From NCBI GenBank assembly GCA_029565915.1, contig JAKQNG010000047.1, positions 1-60,353 of the forward strand: 60,353 nucleotides of DNA, read 5' to 3'. The notes under the pieces are model-generated. The model saw only the letters and a list, made by a program, of their open reading frames with translations. It searched no databases and was not told the DNA's origin. Position numbers and translations under genes: made by a program. Numbering within the stretch: position 1 is the first letter of the stretch; every line of letters starts with the position of its first letter. This document shows, piece after piece, positions 29,277-37,621 of this stretch. The DNA comes from Deltaproteobacteria bacterium (GTDB lineage: Bacteria; Myxococcota_A; Polyangia; JAAYKL01).

Positions 29277-30166
29277 CCGATGTCCTGTTTCCACCGCTGC
29301 TGGGACCGGGCGATCCGGTGCGGATCATCGCCCCCGCCGGACCCGTGCCGAAGGAAGGATTCGACGAAGGAGAAGCCCTCCTCTCCCGCTGGTTCACCGT
29401 CCAGAAGGCCCCGGCGGTTTTTGCGCGGAAGGGATACCTGGCCGGGGACGACGCGGTGCGCCTCGCGGATTTCCAGAAGGCCCTCTCGGACGGGGCAAAG
29501 GCCGTCATCGCCGCCCGGGGTGGATTCGGATCGAGCCGGATCCTCGACCGCATCGACTGGGCGTCCCTCGCACAGCGACCCCGGTGGATCGTCGGCTGTT
29601 CGGACCTGACCGCGGTCCTTGTGCACCTCTTTGGCGCATTCCGGCTGGCGACCATCCACGGCCCCATGGTGGCCCGCATGGGCGCTGCCGCCGCCGACGC
29701 AGAACGGCTGCAGGATTTGCTGCAGACCGGTTGCGGATCGGATGTCTGCCCGCTGACGCCCCTGGTGCCCGGCTCCGCGGAAGGCCCGCTGGTGGGCGGC
29801 AATCTCACCGTCATGGCCCACCTGTGCGGCACCATTGCGCCGGACTTCGCAAAGGGCTGCATTCTCTTTATTGAAGATGTAAACGAGGCGCCCTACCGGA
29901 TCGATCGCTGCCTTGTCCAGCTGGCACGCGCCGGCGTGCTCCGCCATGTGGCCGGGGTTGTTTTCGGCGAGTTCACCGATTGCCCCCCGGGTCTGGACAG
30001 TGTCGCCGTGGACGAGGTGCTGGCTGACCATTTTACCGATGCGCCGTTTCCGGTGGCCTCGGGTTATCCCGCCGCCCACGGCCTGCGCAATCGCCCGTTC
30101 ATCCACGGCGGCATGGCGCGCCTGCAGGTGGACAGCAACGCCGCCGCTCTGGATGATCGCCGATAG
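29273..30166 (+). CDS. ldcA: LD-carboxypeptidase (S66 family)
   Basis: The 297-residue protein starts at GTG 29273, overlapping the rimI stop (GTGA). It carries the S66 nucleophile Ser in VGCSDLTAVL, preceded by AARGGFGSSRILDRIDW. The catalytic Glu is in IEDVNEAPYRIDR and the His in PAAHGLRNRPFIHGG. LdcA removes the terminal D-Ala from muropeptide tetrapeptides during cell-wall recycling. It has no signal peptide, in keeping with cytoplasmic recycling. It is the last gene of the exported-protein/rimI/ldcA operon. Confidence 0.93.
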   Translation: MTDVLFPPLLGPGDPVRIIAPAGPVPKEGFDEGEALLSRWFTVQKAPAVFARKGYLAGDDAVRLADFQKALSDGAKAVIAARGGFGSSRILDRIDWASLAQRPRWIVGCSDLTAVLVHLFGAFRLATIHGPMVARMGAAAADAERLQDLLQTGCGSDVCPLTPLVPGSAEGPLVGGNLTVMAHLCGTIAPDFAKGCILFIEDVNEAPYRIDRCLVQLARAGVLRHVAGVVFGEFTDCPPGLDSVAVDEVLADHFTDAPFPVASGYPAAHGLRNRPFIHGGMARLQVDSNAAALDDRR

Positions 30167-30168
30167 GA

Positions 30169-30669
30169 CTATTCGATGGGCACTGCGCCGGTCGGCGCCG
30201 GACTCCCCTGCGGACCTCCCTGGGGTGCGGAAGGGGAAGTGGTTGCCGGAGCGGGGCGATCCTTCATCATAATCTGTTGAATCTTCGCCGTGGCCGTGCG
30301 ACCTCCGTCGGGCACCGGATCGCCCTTGCAGAGCATCGACAGAATCGCTTCCTTCGGACAGGTATCCGGATACCCTGCGTCCTTGCACGATTTTTCCGTG
30401 GCCCTCACCTTCAGCTGATCCCTTGTCTCATCCTTGTTTTCCTGCCAGACCCGCTGACAGCTGATGAATCCGCCCTGTGACTTGACACAGACCTGACAGT
30501 GGTCGCCGTCCTTCACCGAGTCGTTGCGCGGGAGCCGGAAGGGAGTCTCTTCCACCACCTTCGGCGGGGGTGGCGTACATTCGGGTTCGGATTCGCTGCC
30601 GCATGCCCAGAGGAAAAACGACAGCAGCAATGCGACGGCAGTGGTCTGGTGGCGTATGGTGTTTCTCAT
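30169..30669 (-). CDS. Cysteine-containing lipoprotein
   Basis: The protein has 166 residues. The ATG at 30669 is preferred because AGGAG lies 9 bases upstream; an alternative at 30690 overlaps the kinase stop by 4 bases and adds 7 residues. The signal peptide ends in the lipobox LWACG. The mature region contains CQVCVKSQGGFISCQRVW, later CKDAGYPDTCPKEA and MLCKGD, then a Pro/Gly-rich tail. The paired cysteines suggest disulfides in the periplasm. No family is recognised. It follows the histidine kinase gene directly. Confidence 0.66.
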   Translation of the reverse strand: MRNTIRHQTTAVALLLSFFLWACGSESEPECTPPPPKVVEETPFRLPRNDSVKDGDHCQVCVKSQGGFISCQRVWQENKDETRDQLKVRATEKSCKDAGYPDTCPKEAILSMLCKGDPVPDGGRTATAKIQQIMMKDRPAPATTSPSAPQGGPQGSPAPTGAVPIE

Positions 30670-30686
30670 CGGTCGTCCGCTCCTGT

Positions 30687-31895
30687 TCATCCGTTGATAC
30701 TCTTCTGCTTTGTCTGCAGAAACAACCGCGCGGTGGTTCTTGTTCCCGGTGCGCATGCGATTTCCAGTGTTCCCCGGTGATCTTCGGCAATCCGCTTCAC
30801 GGTGGGCAGCCCGAGACCCGTTCCCGTGGGTCGCGTACTGAAGAAGGGTTCGAAAATTTTCACCGCGAGTTCGTCCGGAAACCCGCATCCCGTGTCTGCA
30901 ACGGAAATGACGGCCCCCGGTGAATGACTGGAAACGCAGATATCGATTTCGCCTTCACCGGCCTCGATGGCTTCAATGCTGTTGTCGACCAGCAGGGTCA
31001 GGGCCTGTTCGATCTGATCCACGTCGTGCAGCACGGTGATGTCGTCCCGATCGCTGGTGACGGTTACCCGGATCCCGTCAGGGATGGTGCCGGCAGCCGA
31101 CATGGACGCCAGGGCGCGGGATACCGTCTGATTGATGTTCTCCGGGTGCATGACCGGCCGGCGGGGCCGGGCGAACTTCAGCAGTTCACCCACCATGTGG
31201 TTGAGTCGGGAGGCCTCTTCCTCGGCAATATTCAGCAGGGTACTGGACATCTCGCTCTCGGTGCCGTGGCGGCGAATCTGGGAGATGGCTGAAAAGATGG
31301 TGGCCAGGGGATTGCGGATCTCATGGGCCATGGTGGCAGAGAGCTGACCGAGGGCGGCCAGTCGTTCGGCGCGGATGAGATCTTCCTGCGTGTCCATCAG
31401 TTTGCGGTAGGAATCCTGCAGGTCCGCGAGCAGTTGCGAGTTTTCCACGGCCAGCGCGAACTGTCGCCCGGCGGTGGTGAGCATTTTCAGCATGTGCGGG
31501 GTAAACGGTGCGGTGCGGCGCAGAAGAAGGATGACGCCCCGCAGATGGGCCTGGGCCCACAGGGGCACCACGGCGACAAATCCGTCGGTGGCTGTCAGCC
31601 GCGACGACACCGACGCGGGCAGTTCGTCGATCCCGGAGAACGCCACCGCCTCGGTTCCCAGGGACGCAATGGCGGGCGCCGGAATCCCCCGGGCGGACGG
31701 GTCCCCGTTCCAGCCGGCGGTCTGGGGAATGAGCAGCCGGGCGTCCTGCCGGGCGATGGCGATGAGTACCTTCTCCGCGCCGGCCATGGACGACAGGGGT
31801 TCCAGTGCGTCCTGAATGAGCGTGTCCACGTCCAGCGTGGCGCCCAGACAGGCGGCAAACCGGGCGAGCTGGTCCAGTTCCCGACCGGTGGCCAT
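30687..31895 (-). CDS. GAF-domain sensor histidine kinase
   Basis: The protein has 402 residues. A GAF sensor domain fills about residues 1-155. A short coiled coil ([19 protein letters not shown]) leads to the HisKA dimerisation domain, with the phosphorylated His in [10 protein letters not shown] (about residue 191). The ATPase domain has the N-box [11 protein letters not shown]1 DTGCGFPD, F-box [11 protein letters not shown] and G2 GTGLGL. No membrane helix is present, so it senses a cytoplasmic signal. It is encoded just downstream of a receiver-XRE regulator (66-base gap), its likely partner. Confidence 0.92.
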   Translation of the reverse strand: MATGRELDQLARFAACLGATLDVDTLIQDALEPLSSMAGAEKVLIAIARQDARLLIPQTAGWNGDPSARGIPAPAIASLGTEAVAFSGIDELPASVSSRLTATDGFVAVVPLWAQAHLRGVILLLRRTAPFTPHMLKMLTTAGRQFALAVENSQLLADLQDSYRKLMDTQEDLIRAERLAALGQLSATMAHEIRNPLATIFSAISQIRRHGTESEMSSTLLNIAEEEASRLNHMVGELLKFARPRRPVMHPENINQTVSRALASMSAAGTIPDGIRVTVTSDRDDITVLHDVDQIEQALTLLVDNSIEAIEAGEGEIDICVSSHSPGAVISVADTGCGFPDELAVKIFEPFFSTRPTGTGLGLPTVKRIAEDHRGTLEIACAPGTRTTARLFLQTKQKSING

Positions 31896-31961
31896 GTTCT
31901 GGCTGCCGTTGTCAGGTACATCTGGTCTGCGACTGGAAATGATGTGCCTCTGGGCCGGCGA

Positions 31962-32570
31962 TCAGAAATCGCCGAACAGGGACGTGATGGGCGTGTCGAG
32001 GGCGAGGGCGATTTTGTACAGCGACGAAATGGACGCCGAACTCTCCGCCCGCTCGATCTGCGACAACAGGGAGACCGACAGGGACGTGCGCCGGGCCATC
32101 TGTTTCAGGGTGAGGCCGTTTTCCTTGCGGAGCTCGCGGATCGAGCTGCCGATCACCTTGTGAAGTTCCTCTTCGGGACTCCGCGCCAGACCCTTGCGCT
32201 TCACCACACGTTCGATGACCTGTCCGAATTCTTCCGGGTTGAAGGGCTTCTTGATGTAATCGACCACATCCAGTTTCATGGATGCGACGGCGGTCTCCAG
32301 GGACGGATACCCGGTGAAGATGATCACCGCGATATCCGTGTCCACCTTCCTTATCTGCGAGAGCAGCTCGATACCGTCGATTTTGGGCATCATCAGGTCG
32401 AGAATGACCAGATGATATCGTCCGGATTTGATTTCCTCCACCGCTTCCTGGGGAGAGGTGAGTGTCTTGACGGCGAAGCCATCCTTTGACAGGAAGGTCT
32501 CCATGTAGTCGCAGATTTCTTTGTCGTCGTCGACGATGAGGATTCCAATCTGGGAAACGACTCTCGGCAT
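31962..32570 (-). CDS. Response regulator with XRE-type DNA-binding output domain
   Basis: The protein has 202 residues. The start at ATG 32570 is favoured by AAAGGAG upstream. The receiver domain (about 8-125) has the acidic pocket VDDD, the phosphorylation Asp in [12 protein letters not shown] and KKPF. After a short linker, residues about 145-200 form a Cro/CI-type helix-turn-helix ([36 protein letters not shown]). Most response regulators have winged-helix, LuxR or Fis outputs, so an XRE output is uncommon. It is probably phosphorylated by the neighbouring GAF kinase. Confidence 0.9.
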   Translation of the reverse strand: MPRVVSQIGILIVDDDKEICDYMETFLSKDGFAVKTLTSPQEAVEEIKSGRYHLVILDLMMPKIDGIELLSQIRKVDTDIAVIIFTGYPSLETAVASMKLDVVDYIKKPFNPEEFGQVIERVVKRKGLARSPEEELHKVIGSSIRELRKENGLTLKQMARRTSLSVSLLSQIERAESSASISSLYKIALALDTPITSLFGDF

Positions 32571-32610
32571 CAGACACTCCTTTGGGCCCACGGCCGTCTT
32601 TTTTCAATTT

Positions 32611-32684
32611 TCGGGGCGAGAGGATTTGAACCTCCGGCCTCTTCGTCCCGAACGAAGCGCGCTACCAGGCTGCGCTACGCCCCG
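32611..32684 (-). tRNA. tRNA-Pro (anticodon CGG)
   Basis: The 74-base gene folds as a cloverleaf: acceptor CGGGGCG/CGCCCCG, D-arm GCGC/GCGC with AGCCTGGTA, anticodon stem CTTCG/CGAAG with loop TTCGGGA (anticodon CGG, read as proline), and T-arm GGAGG/CCTCT with loop TTCAAAT. The discriminator base is A. The 3' CCA is not encoded. The gene lies upstream of the response-regulator gene on the same strand. Confidence 0.95.
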
Positions 32685-32708
32685 AAAGGAAAAAATCTTA
32701 TGAAGGTG

Positions 32709-32737
32709 GAATTACAAGTCCGTTGAAAACAAGTCAA
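32709..32737 (-). promoter_or_regulatory. Promoter of tRNA-Pro
   Basis: On the minus strand, TTGACT (32737-32732) and TAATTC (32714-32709) are separated by 17 bases. The -10 hexamer is preceded by TTG. The expected start point is about 18 bases before the mature tRNA end. Confidence 0.6.
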
Positions 32738-32778
32738 CTGTAAATCGCATTATTTTCAGAATAGCCGGGCCGTCGGCG

Positions 32779-33336
32779 TCAACCGGCGGAATTGTCCGGG
32801 ATTCCGGCAAGTTGCGCCAGTCGATCCAGGGCGACCCGGCTGTGAGGTTCCACTCCCGAGCTCCGGCAGTACACCATGTTGGTCGTAAAGAGGGCCGCAT
32901 GGAGGTTTTCTGTATTGAGTACGATAGAACTGTGCGGAGATACTTCTGTGAAATTCAGATCGCACACGGATATGGTGCCGTCGCCCTGTTGCAGCAGGGG
33001 CATGCCGTGAGTGCGGCAGACCAGCGGCCGGTGGGCGTATATCCGGCAGTGACCCCGATTGTCGAGGAACGCACAGGACCCGCCATCGGACAGGGGCAGT
33101 TGCCCCGCCTGCAGGTGGATCCGCTCCGACGGAATACCGAGTCCGCCGCCGATGGCGATGGCCTCCACCATGACCACCGTCAGTCCGCCGACGCAGCATC
33201 TGGAACACCCCGGACGACACATCACCTGATCGCGATATCGGGACGCCGCCGATTCGAAAAATCGATCCGTCCGGTCCCTGAGCTGAAAATAGGCCTGCAG
33301 CAATGAACACTCCGCCCCGATGGCAATGTAGCACAT
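32779..33336 (-). CDS. YkgJ-type cysteine-cluster protein
   Basis: The protein has 185 residues. The cysteine array CRPGCSRCCVGG followed by CAFLDNRGHCRIYAHRPLVCRTHG matches the CxxCxxCC...C...C pattern of YkgJ-type (CxxCxxCC) proteins, thought to bind zinc or an iron-sulfur cluster. A further Cys occurs at VCDLNF. No membrane segment is present. The start at 33336 (MCYIAIGAECS) lacks a convincing ribosome site; internal alternatives are possible. It is divergent from the RNase J gene. Confidence 0.82.
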   Translation of the reverse strand: MCYIAIGAECSLLQAYFQLRDRTDRFFESAASRYRDQVMCRPGCSRCCVGGLTVVMVEAIAIGGGLGIPSERIHLQAGQLPLSDGGSCAFLDNRGHCRIYAHRPLVCRTHGMPLLQQGDGTISVCDLNFTEVSPHSSIVLNTENLHAALFTTNMVYCRSSGVEPHSRVALDRLAQLAGIPDNSAG

Positions 33337-33414
33337 ATGGTTCCCGGTTCAATATCCGGCAGAAATCGGTATGGTGAAGAAGCGGTTGTCCCGCGGGAAG
33401 AAGGGAACAGACAG

Positions 33415-35058
33415 ATGAATACGGCCGGGGATATCCGGATCATCCCTCTGGGCGGTCTCGGTGAAATCGGCATGAACGGGCTGCTCGTCGAGCACGCCGG
33501 ACGGCTGCTCGCGGTGGACTGCGGCGTGATGTTTCCCGCGGAGCCGCGGCTGGGCGTCGATCTGATCCACTCGTCCTTTCAGTGGCCCGCATCCCGTGCT
33601 GCCGACGTGGACGCACTGCTCATCACCCACGGCCACGAGGATCATATGGGCGCCGTGCCCTTTTTTCTCGACGAAATCGACGCGCCTGTGTTTGCCGGCG
33701 ACATTCCGTCGGATCTGATTCGCAGGCGCCTTTCGGAATACCGGCCCGACCGGCAGCCGGTCATTCACGGGCTGCAGGACGGCGTTCCGTTTCGCGCAGG
33801 TGGTTTCCGTATCGAACCCGTCGCCATGCCCCACTCGGCACCGGACAACTTCGGCTTTCTGATCGAAGCGGGCGGGCGGCGGATCTTCATCACCGGCGAT
33901 TTCAAGCTCGACGCATGCCGGCCCGGCGCAGCGGAAGGAATGCAGCAGCGCCTGTCCGCCCTCCGGCCCATCGATCTGCTGATGACGGACTCCACGGGTG
34001 TATTCGAGGAAGCACCCGCCGGAGACGAGGCATCGGTGGAAGCGTCCCTCGGCCACATCTGTACGCAGGCACCGGGACGGGTGTTTGTGACGCTGTTCGC
34101 CTCCAACCTGCGGCGGATGGAGGGACTCGCGCGGATCGCCCGGCGCACGGGTCGGCGGATCGTTCTGTCGGGAAGAAGCGTGCACACGCATTTTTCACTC
34201 CTGCGCGACAAGCGATGCGGGGACGCCTTCGACGACCTGCTGGTCGGTGAAGACCGGATCGACGACATTCCGGACGATGGGCTGCTGGTCATCCTGTCGG
34301 GCACCCAGGCGGAAGGGCGCTCCGCGTTCGGACGGCTCGCGGCGGGCACCCACGGGAAATTCGGCGTTCGCAGGGGCGACACGGTCGTCCTGTCGTCCCG
34401 CTTCATTCCCGGAAACGAACTGACCATCCGGCAGGCGGTAAACCGGCTGCTCAGCGACGGGGCCGCCGTGTTTCATCCGGACAACCGGCCCGGTGTCCAT
34501 GTATCGGGACACGGCTCCAGGGGTGAGATCCGCGCGGTAATGGAATCCCTCGCGCCGGCGGCGGTACTGCCCGTCCACGGCACGGTAGAACATCTGCAGG
34601 CGGTGGCGGCCCTGGCGGCGGAACTCGAAATTCCGTCCGTCGTCGCCCGCGACGGACAGGTGGTGGTGCTCTGCGATGGCGGGCCGGTGCTGAGCGATGA
34701 TGTGATTGACTGCGGTGCCGTGTACCGGGACCAATCCCTGCAGGTGCTGGACGGAACGGTGCGGCGCGAGCGGATGCGGCTGTCGTGCCGGGGATTTGTT
34801 CATGTCACCGCGTTGCTGACCCGCCCGGGAGACCCGCTGGCGGATGTGACGAGCGGCGGCGTTTTTTGCGAAGAGTCCCGCGTTGCGGAAGAGCAGGCCC
34901 TGCGGCACCGGGTGATGGAGCTGCTGGCGACGAACGGCGAAGAGCCGGGGAAGATCCTGGAAGAACGGCTGATCCTGGAAGTTAAACGAATGTTGCGGCA
35001 AGACGTCGAACGGCGACCCCTGGTCACCGTCCGGTTGATGGGAAACGAAGCGGACTAG
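33415..35058 (+). CDS. rnj: Ribonuclease J
   Basis: The protein has 547 residues. The metallo-beta-lactamase fold begins IIPLGGLGEIGMNG and contains the metal motif ITHGHEDHMGAVPFFL. Other motifs are MPHSAPDNFGFLIE, ITGDFKLD and the beta-CASP region (SGTQAEGRSAFGRLA, VLSSRFIPGNE, HVSGHGSRGEI, VLPVHGT). The C-terminal about 90 residues form the RNase J tail domain. The enzyme has endo- and 5'-exonuclease activity in mRNA decay and rRNA maturation. The ATG at 33415 is chosen by alignment of the conserved N-terminus. It overlaps the small basic gene on the other strand by 4 bases. Confidence 0.93.
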   Translation: MNTAGDIRIIPLGGLGEIGMNGLLVEHAGRLLAVDCGVMFPAEPRLGVDLIHSSFQWPASRAADVDALLITHGHEDHMGAVPFFLDEIDAPVFAGDIPSDLIRRRLSEYRPDRQPVIHGLQDGVPFRAGGFRIEPVAMPHSAPDNFGFLIEAGGRRIFITGDFKLDACRPGAAEGMQQRLSALRPIDLLMTDSTGVFEEAPAGDEASVEASLGHICTQAPGRVFVTLFASNLRRMEGLARIARRTGRRIVLSGRSVHTHFSLLRDKRCGDAFDDLLVGEDRIDDIPDDGLLVILSGTQAEGRSAFGRLAAGTHGKFGVRRGDTVVLSSRFIPGNELTIRQAVNRLLSDGAAVFHPDNRPGVHVSGHGSRGEIRAVMESLAPAAVLPVHGTVEHLQAVAALAAELEIPSVVARDGQVVVLCDGGPVLSDDVIDCGAVYRDQSLQVLDGTVRRERMRLSCRGFVHVTALLTRPGDPLADVTSGGVFCEESRVAEEQALRHRVMELLATNGEEPGKILEERLILEVKRMLRQDVERRPLVTVRLMGNEAD

Positions 35059-35165
35059 CTGTTGGCGCGAGCCCGGCGGCTTTTCAATTTCGCTTTGCGC
35101 TTGGCGTTTTTCCGCACGCTGCGTTTGCGGTCGGTCTTCTTGTTGCGCTTTTTAAAAATGTACAT
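35055..35165 (-). CDS. Very small basic protein (36 aa), possibly ribosome-associated
   Basis: This short gene encodes MYIFKKRNKKTDRKRSVRKN followed by 16 more residues. About half of the residues are Lys or Arg and there is no acidic residue except one Asp. GGGAG precedes the ATG by about 10 bases and a strong TTGACA promoter lies upstream. The composition resembles small ribosome-associated proteins such as bTHX or AURKAIP1-like peptides, but no family match is certain. Its stop overlaps the RNase J stop on the opposite strand. Confidence 0.62.
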   Translation of the reverse strand: MYIFKKRNKKTDRKRSVRKNAKRKAKLKSRRARANS

Positions 35166-35213
35166 CGTCTACTCTCCCGGGCGTTCTCGCGCCCTGTTGA
35201 CTCAGGGGAGGGG

Positions 35214-35243
35214 ACCCTATCAACGGAATCGCCGTCCTGTCAA
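35214..35243 (-). promoter_or_regulatory. Promoter of the small basic protein gene
   Basis: On the minus strand, consensus TTGACA (35243-35238) is followed after 18 bases by TAGGGT (35219-35214). The predicted leader is about 40 bases and includes a GGGCG/CGCCC hairpin. Its -35 matches consensus at all six positions. Confidence 0.5.
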
Positions 35244-35362
35244 TCCGGATTTGTCGATCCGGAGGAGGTGGGTACCTGAGCGCCTGTGAAAACCTGTCCC
35301 CTCCGGCGGACTTGACTTCCGCTACCCCCGGTTTCATCCTCGGCGCAGGCCAGGGAGGTACC

Positions 35363-35752
35363 ATGCACAATTTCCTGTTTGTCTGTCTCGGCGGCGCCCT
35401 CGGCAGCGGCGCCCGCTATCTCGTGGGCCTGTGGGCCGAAAACGCCCTGGGCAGGGGCTTTCCCTTCGGAACGCTGATGGTCAACACGGCCGGGTGCTTC
35501 TTCCTGTCGTTCATCATGGCGCTGTTTCTGTCGTCCCAATCCCTGTCCCCCGCCACACGGCTGTTCCTCACCACGGGCCTGATGGGGGGCCTGACGACCT
35601 ATTCCACTTTCAACTACGAAACGCTGAAGCTCGTGGAGGGCGGCTCCACCGGCACGGCCCTTCTGTATGTGGCCGCTACACTGGTGGCGTGCATCCTCTG
35701 CGGCCTGCTGGGCCTTTTCGCCGGCTCCCGCCTCGCATCCCTGGTGGGCTGA
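35363..35752 (+). CDS. crcB: CrcB/Fluc fluoride channel
   Basis: The 129-residue, four-helix membrane protein has all the Fluc hallmarks: GGALGSGARYLVG (helix 1), FPFGTLMVNTAGCFFLSF (helix 2, with the conserved Asn), TTGLMGGLTTYSTFNYET (helix 3 break with Phe-box region), and a final hydrophobic helix. Dual-topology dimers export toxic fluoride. The start at 35363 follows GGGAGGT. No fluoride riboswitch is visible upstream. The next gene begins immediately after its stop. Confidence 0.95.
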   Translation: MHNFLFVCLGGALGSGARYLVGLWAENALGRGFPFGTLMVNTAGCFFLSFIMALFLSSQSLSPATRLFLTTGLMGGLTTYSTFNYETLKLVEGGSTGTALLYVAATLVACILCGLLGLFAGSRLASLVG

Positions 35753-36997
35753 ATGGATTCCCTGTCATCCCTCGCCGCCATCGAACAATCCCTCCGGGAT
35801 GCCGGCATGTTCTATTTCGACACCTTCTCCACCGGCCTGTTTCCGGCGGTGGGCAGGGGCAGCGCGACCGCCCATACCAGCGGCTACCGCGCGGCGTGGA
35901 TCCGGGACAACGTCCACATCGCCCTGGCCCACGTGGAAGGTGGTGAACCGGACGCCGCCGTGCGCTGCGCCAATGCCATGGCCGCGTTTCTGCAGACCCA
36001 GCGCTCGAAGATGCGCCGCATCATTGAAGACGACGCGGACAAGTTGCCCGCAAACCGTCCCCACATCCGCCTGGTAGGGAATGGAACGGAGATCGCCGAA
36101 GGGTGGCCCCACGACCAGAACGACGCGACGGGCATCTTTGTGTGGTTCTTCTGCCGCCTGATCCGCCAGGGGCTCCTGCCGGTCACGCCCGCCGCCGCCG
36201 GACTGCTGGCCGATCTTGTGCGCTATTTCCACGCCATTTCCTTTTTTGTGGACGAGGATGCGGGGCACTGGGAGGAACAGCGGAAAGTGAATGCGTCCAG
36301 CATCGGCTGCGTAACCGCGGGCCTGCGGGCCTACCGGTCACTGCAGAAGGACGGTGCCCTTACCGGCCGGGGCAACCCTTCGGGGATGTTCGTCGACGGG
36401 CTCATCGCACGCGGGGAAGAAGCGCTGGGGCAGATTCTGCCATGGGAATGCCGCGAACCGGACCCGCGCCGGCAACGACGGTTCGACGCAGCCCTCCTGT
36501 TCCTCATCGATCCTCTGTCCGCGGTGGATGACGCCATGGCGGACCGGATCCTCGACGACGTCGGCACGCACCTGCTGCGGGACAAAGGCATCATCCGCTA
36601 TGGCGGCGATTCGTATTTCGGGCCCGATTTCAGGAAGATTCCGCCGGAGAAGCGCACGGTGGACCTGAGTGACGATATCATTTCGAGGGACGCGTTTGCC
36701 TGCGAGGGAAAAGAGGCGCAGTGGTGTATCTTCGATTCCGTCATCTCCGTGGCCCTGGGGCGACGTTACCTGCGCACGGGAGACGCGGATCATCTGGCGC
36801 GCCAGCAGCACCACCTCCAGCGCACCCTCAACCAGATCGTCACCGGACCGGACGGCCGGAAGATGCTGCCCGAGGCGTTTTTCCTCGAAAACGGCAGGTG
36901 GGTGCCCGACGATCACATGCCCCTGCAGTGGGCCCACGCCAACCTCTGGCGGGCAATGACGGCCATGGCAGAGAGCCTCCGGAACCGGCAGCCCTGA
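35753..36997 (+). CDS. GH15/phosphorylase-kinase-like (alpha/alpha)6 protein
   Basis: The protein has 414 residues, without signal peptide. FPAVGRGSATAHTSGYRAAWIRDNVHIALAH and the run of paired helices are typical of the family that includes phosphorylase b kinase regulatory subunits and bacterial GH15-like proteins. QKVNASS-like (RKVNASSIGCVTAGLRAY), RYGGDSYF and LPEAFF...WVPDDHMPLQWAHANLW complete the pattern. Candidate acidic residues are seen (WPHDQND, PLQWAHA), but the enzymatic activity is uncertain. The start codon abuts the crcB stop. Confidence 0.78.
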   Translation: MDSLSSLAAIEQSLRDAGMFYFDTFSTGLFPAVGRGSATAHTSGYRAAWIRDNVHIALAHVEGGEPDAAVRCANAMAAFLQTQRSKMRRIIEDDADKLPANRPHIRLVGNGTEIAEGWPHDQNDATGIFVWFFCRLIRQGLLPVTPAAAGLLADLVRYFHAISFFVDEDAGHWEEQRKVNASSIGCVTAGLRAYRSLQKDGALTGRGNPSGMFVDGLIARGEEALGQILPWECREPDPRRQRRFDAALLFLIDPLSAVDDAMADRILDDVGTHLLRDKGIIRYGGDSYFGPDFRKIPPEKRTVDLSDDIISRDAFACEGKEAQWCIFDSVISVALGRRYLRTGDADHLARQQHHLQRTLNQIVTGPDGRKMLPEAFFLENGRWVPDDHMPLQWAHANLWRAMTAMAESLRNRQP

Positions 36998-37018
36998 TCT
37001 GCGACATTGAACGGCGCA

Positions 37019-37621
37019 TCACTCCGACTGATTGCCGGGTCTCAGGGAGCGGACAGGCAGCGTCTCCTCGTGGACCGTCGCGATGGCACCGTCGGGTTGC
37101 CGCAGTTGCAGAACGATGGTCCATTCCCCGGGCGCCAGGCGGATGGAATGGCGCAGGGTGGAATGGCAGAGGCATCGACAGGGCGTACCGGACAGCACTT
37201 CTTCGATGACCAAACGACCATCTCCCTTCTCCATTTTCGTTGTCGCCTTTAAGCAGCAGGCGTGTTGCAGATCATGGGCGACTGTGATCCGGGGTCCGCT
37301 CATGGATATCCGGACACCTTCTTCGATCCCGGGTGCGACCCGTTTCAGGGGAGATGCACTGCGCATCAGGGGTTCTTCTCCGGAGGCGAGGCAACCCATG
37401 ACATCCGTGGTGAAGGGCTCTTCGGGTGCCTTCTGTGCAGGATGCAGCAGGGAAGAAGATGGTGTCTCCTCAGGCGCCGGGGATGCGGTCGCCATTTCCT
37501 CCGCCGCACCCGATGCCGTCTGCAGGGGCGGTGAAGGCGTCCTGTTTTCTGCGCACGCAGACTGCATGCCCACCAGGATCGCCAGGAGTGCCAACGGGTG
37601 GTTCGATCGCATCTGGCTCAT
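37019..37621 (-). CDS. Lipoprotein with CCLKA/CRCLC cysteine motifs
   Basis: The protein has 200 residues. The signal peptide ends in the lipobox QSAC (about Cys 23). A Pro/Ser/Glu-rich spacer of about 50 residues is followed by a beta-rich domain of about 100 residues. This contains HDLQHACCLKATTK, CRCLCHSTL and a final LAPGEWTIVLQLRQPDG strand. Such HACC...CRCxC domains occur in hypothetical lipoproteins of related bacteria; metal binding or disulfides are possible. The ATG overlaps the stop of the clostripain gene by 4 bases, suggesting joint expression. Confidence 0.68.
   Translation of the reverse strand: MSQMRSNHPLALLAILVGMQSACAENRTPSPPLQTASGAAEEMATASPAPEETPSSSLLHPAQKAPEEPFTTDVMGCLASGEEPLMRSASPLKRVAPGIEEGVRISMSGPRITVAHDLQHACCLKATTKMEKGDGRLVIEEVLSGTPCRCLCHSTLRHSIRLAPGEWTIVLQLRQPDGAIATVHEETLPVRSLRPGNQSE

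Noticed and set aside
35244-35362. A possible fluoride riboswitch before crcB
   Set aside because: The conserved fluoride-aptamer pseudoknot sequences are not recognisable; only a normal ribosome site is clear.
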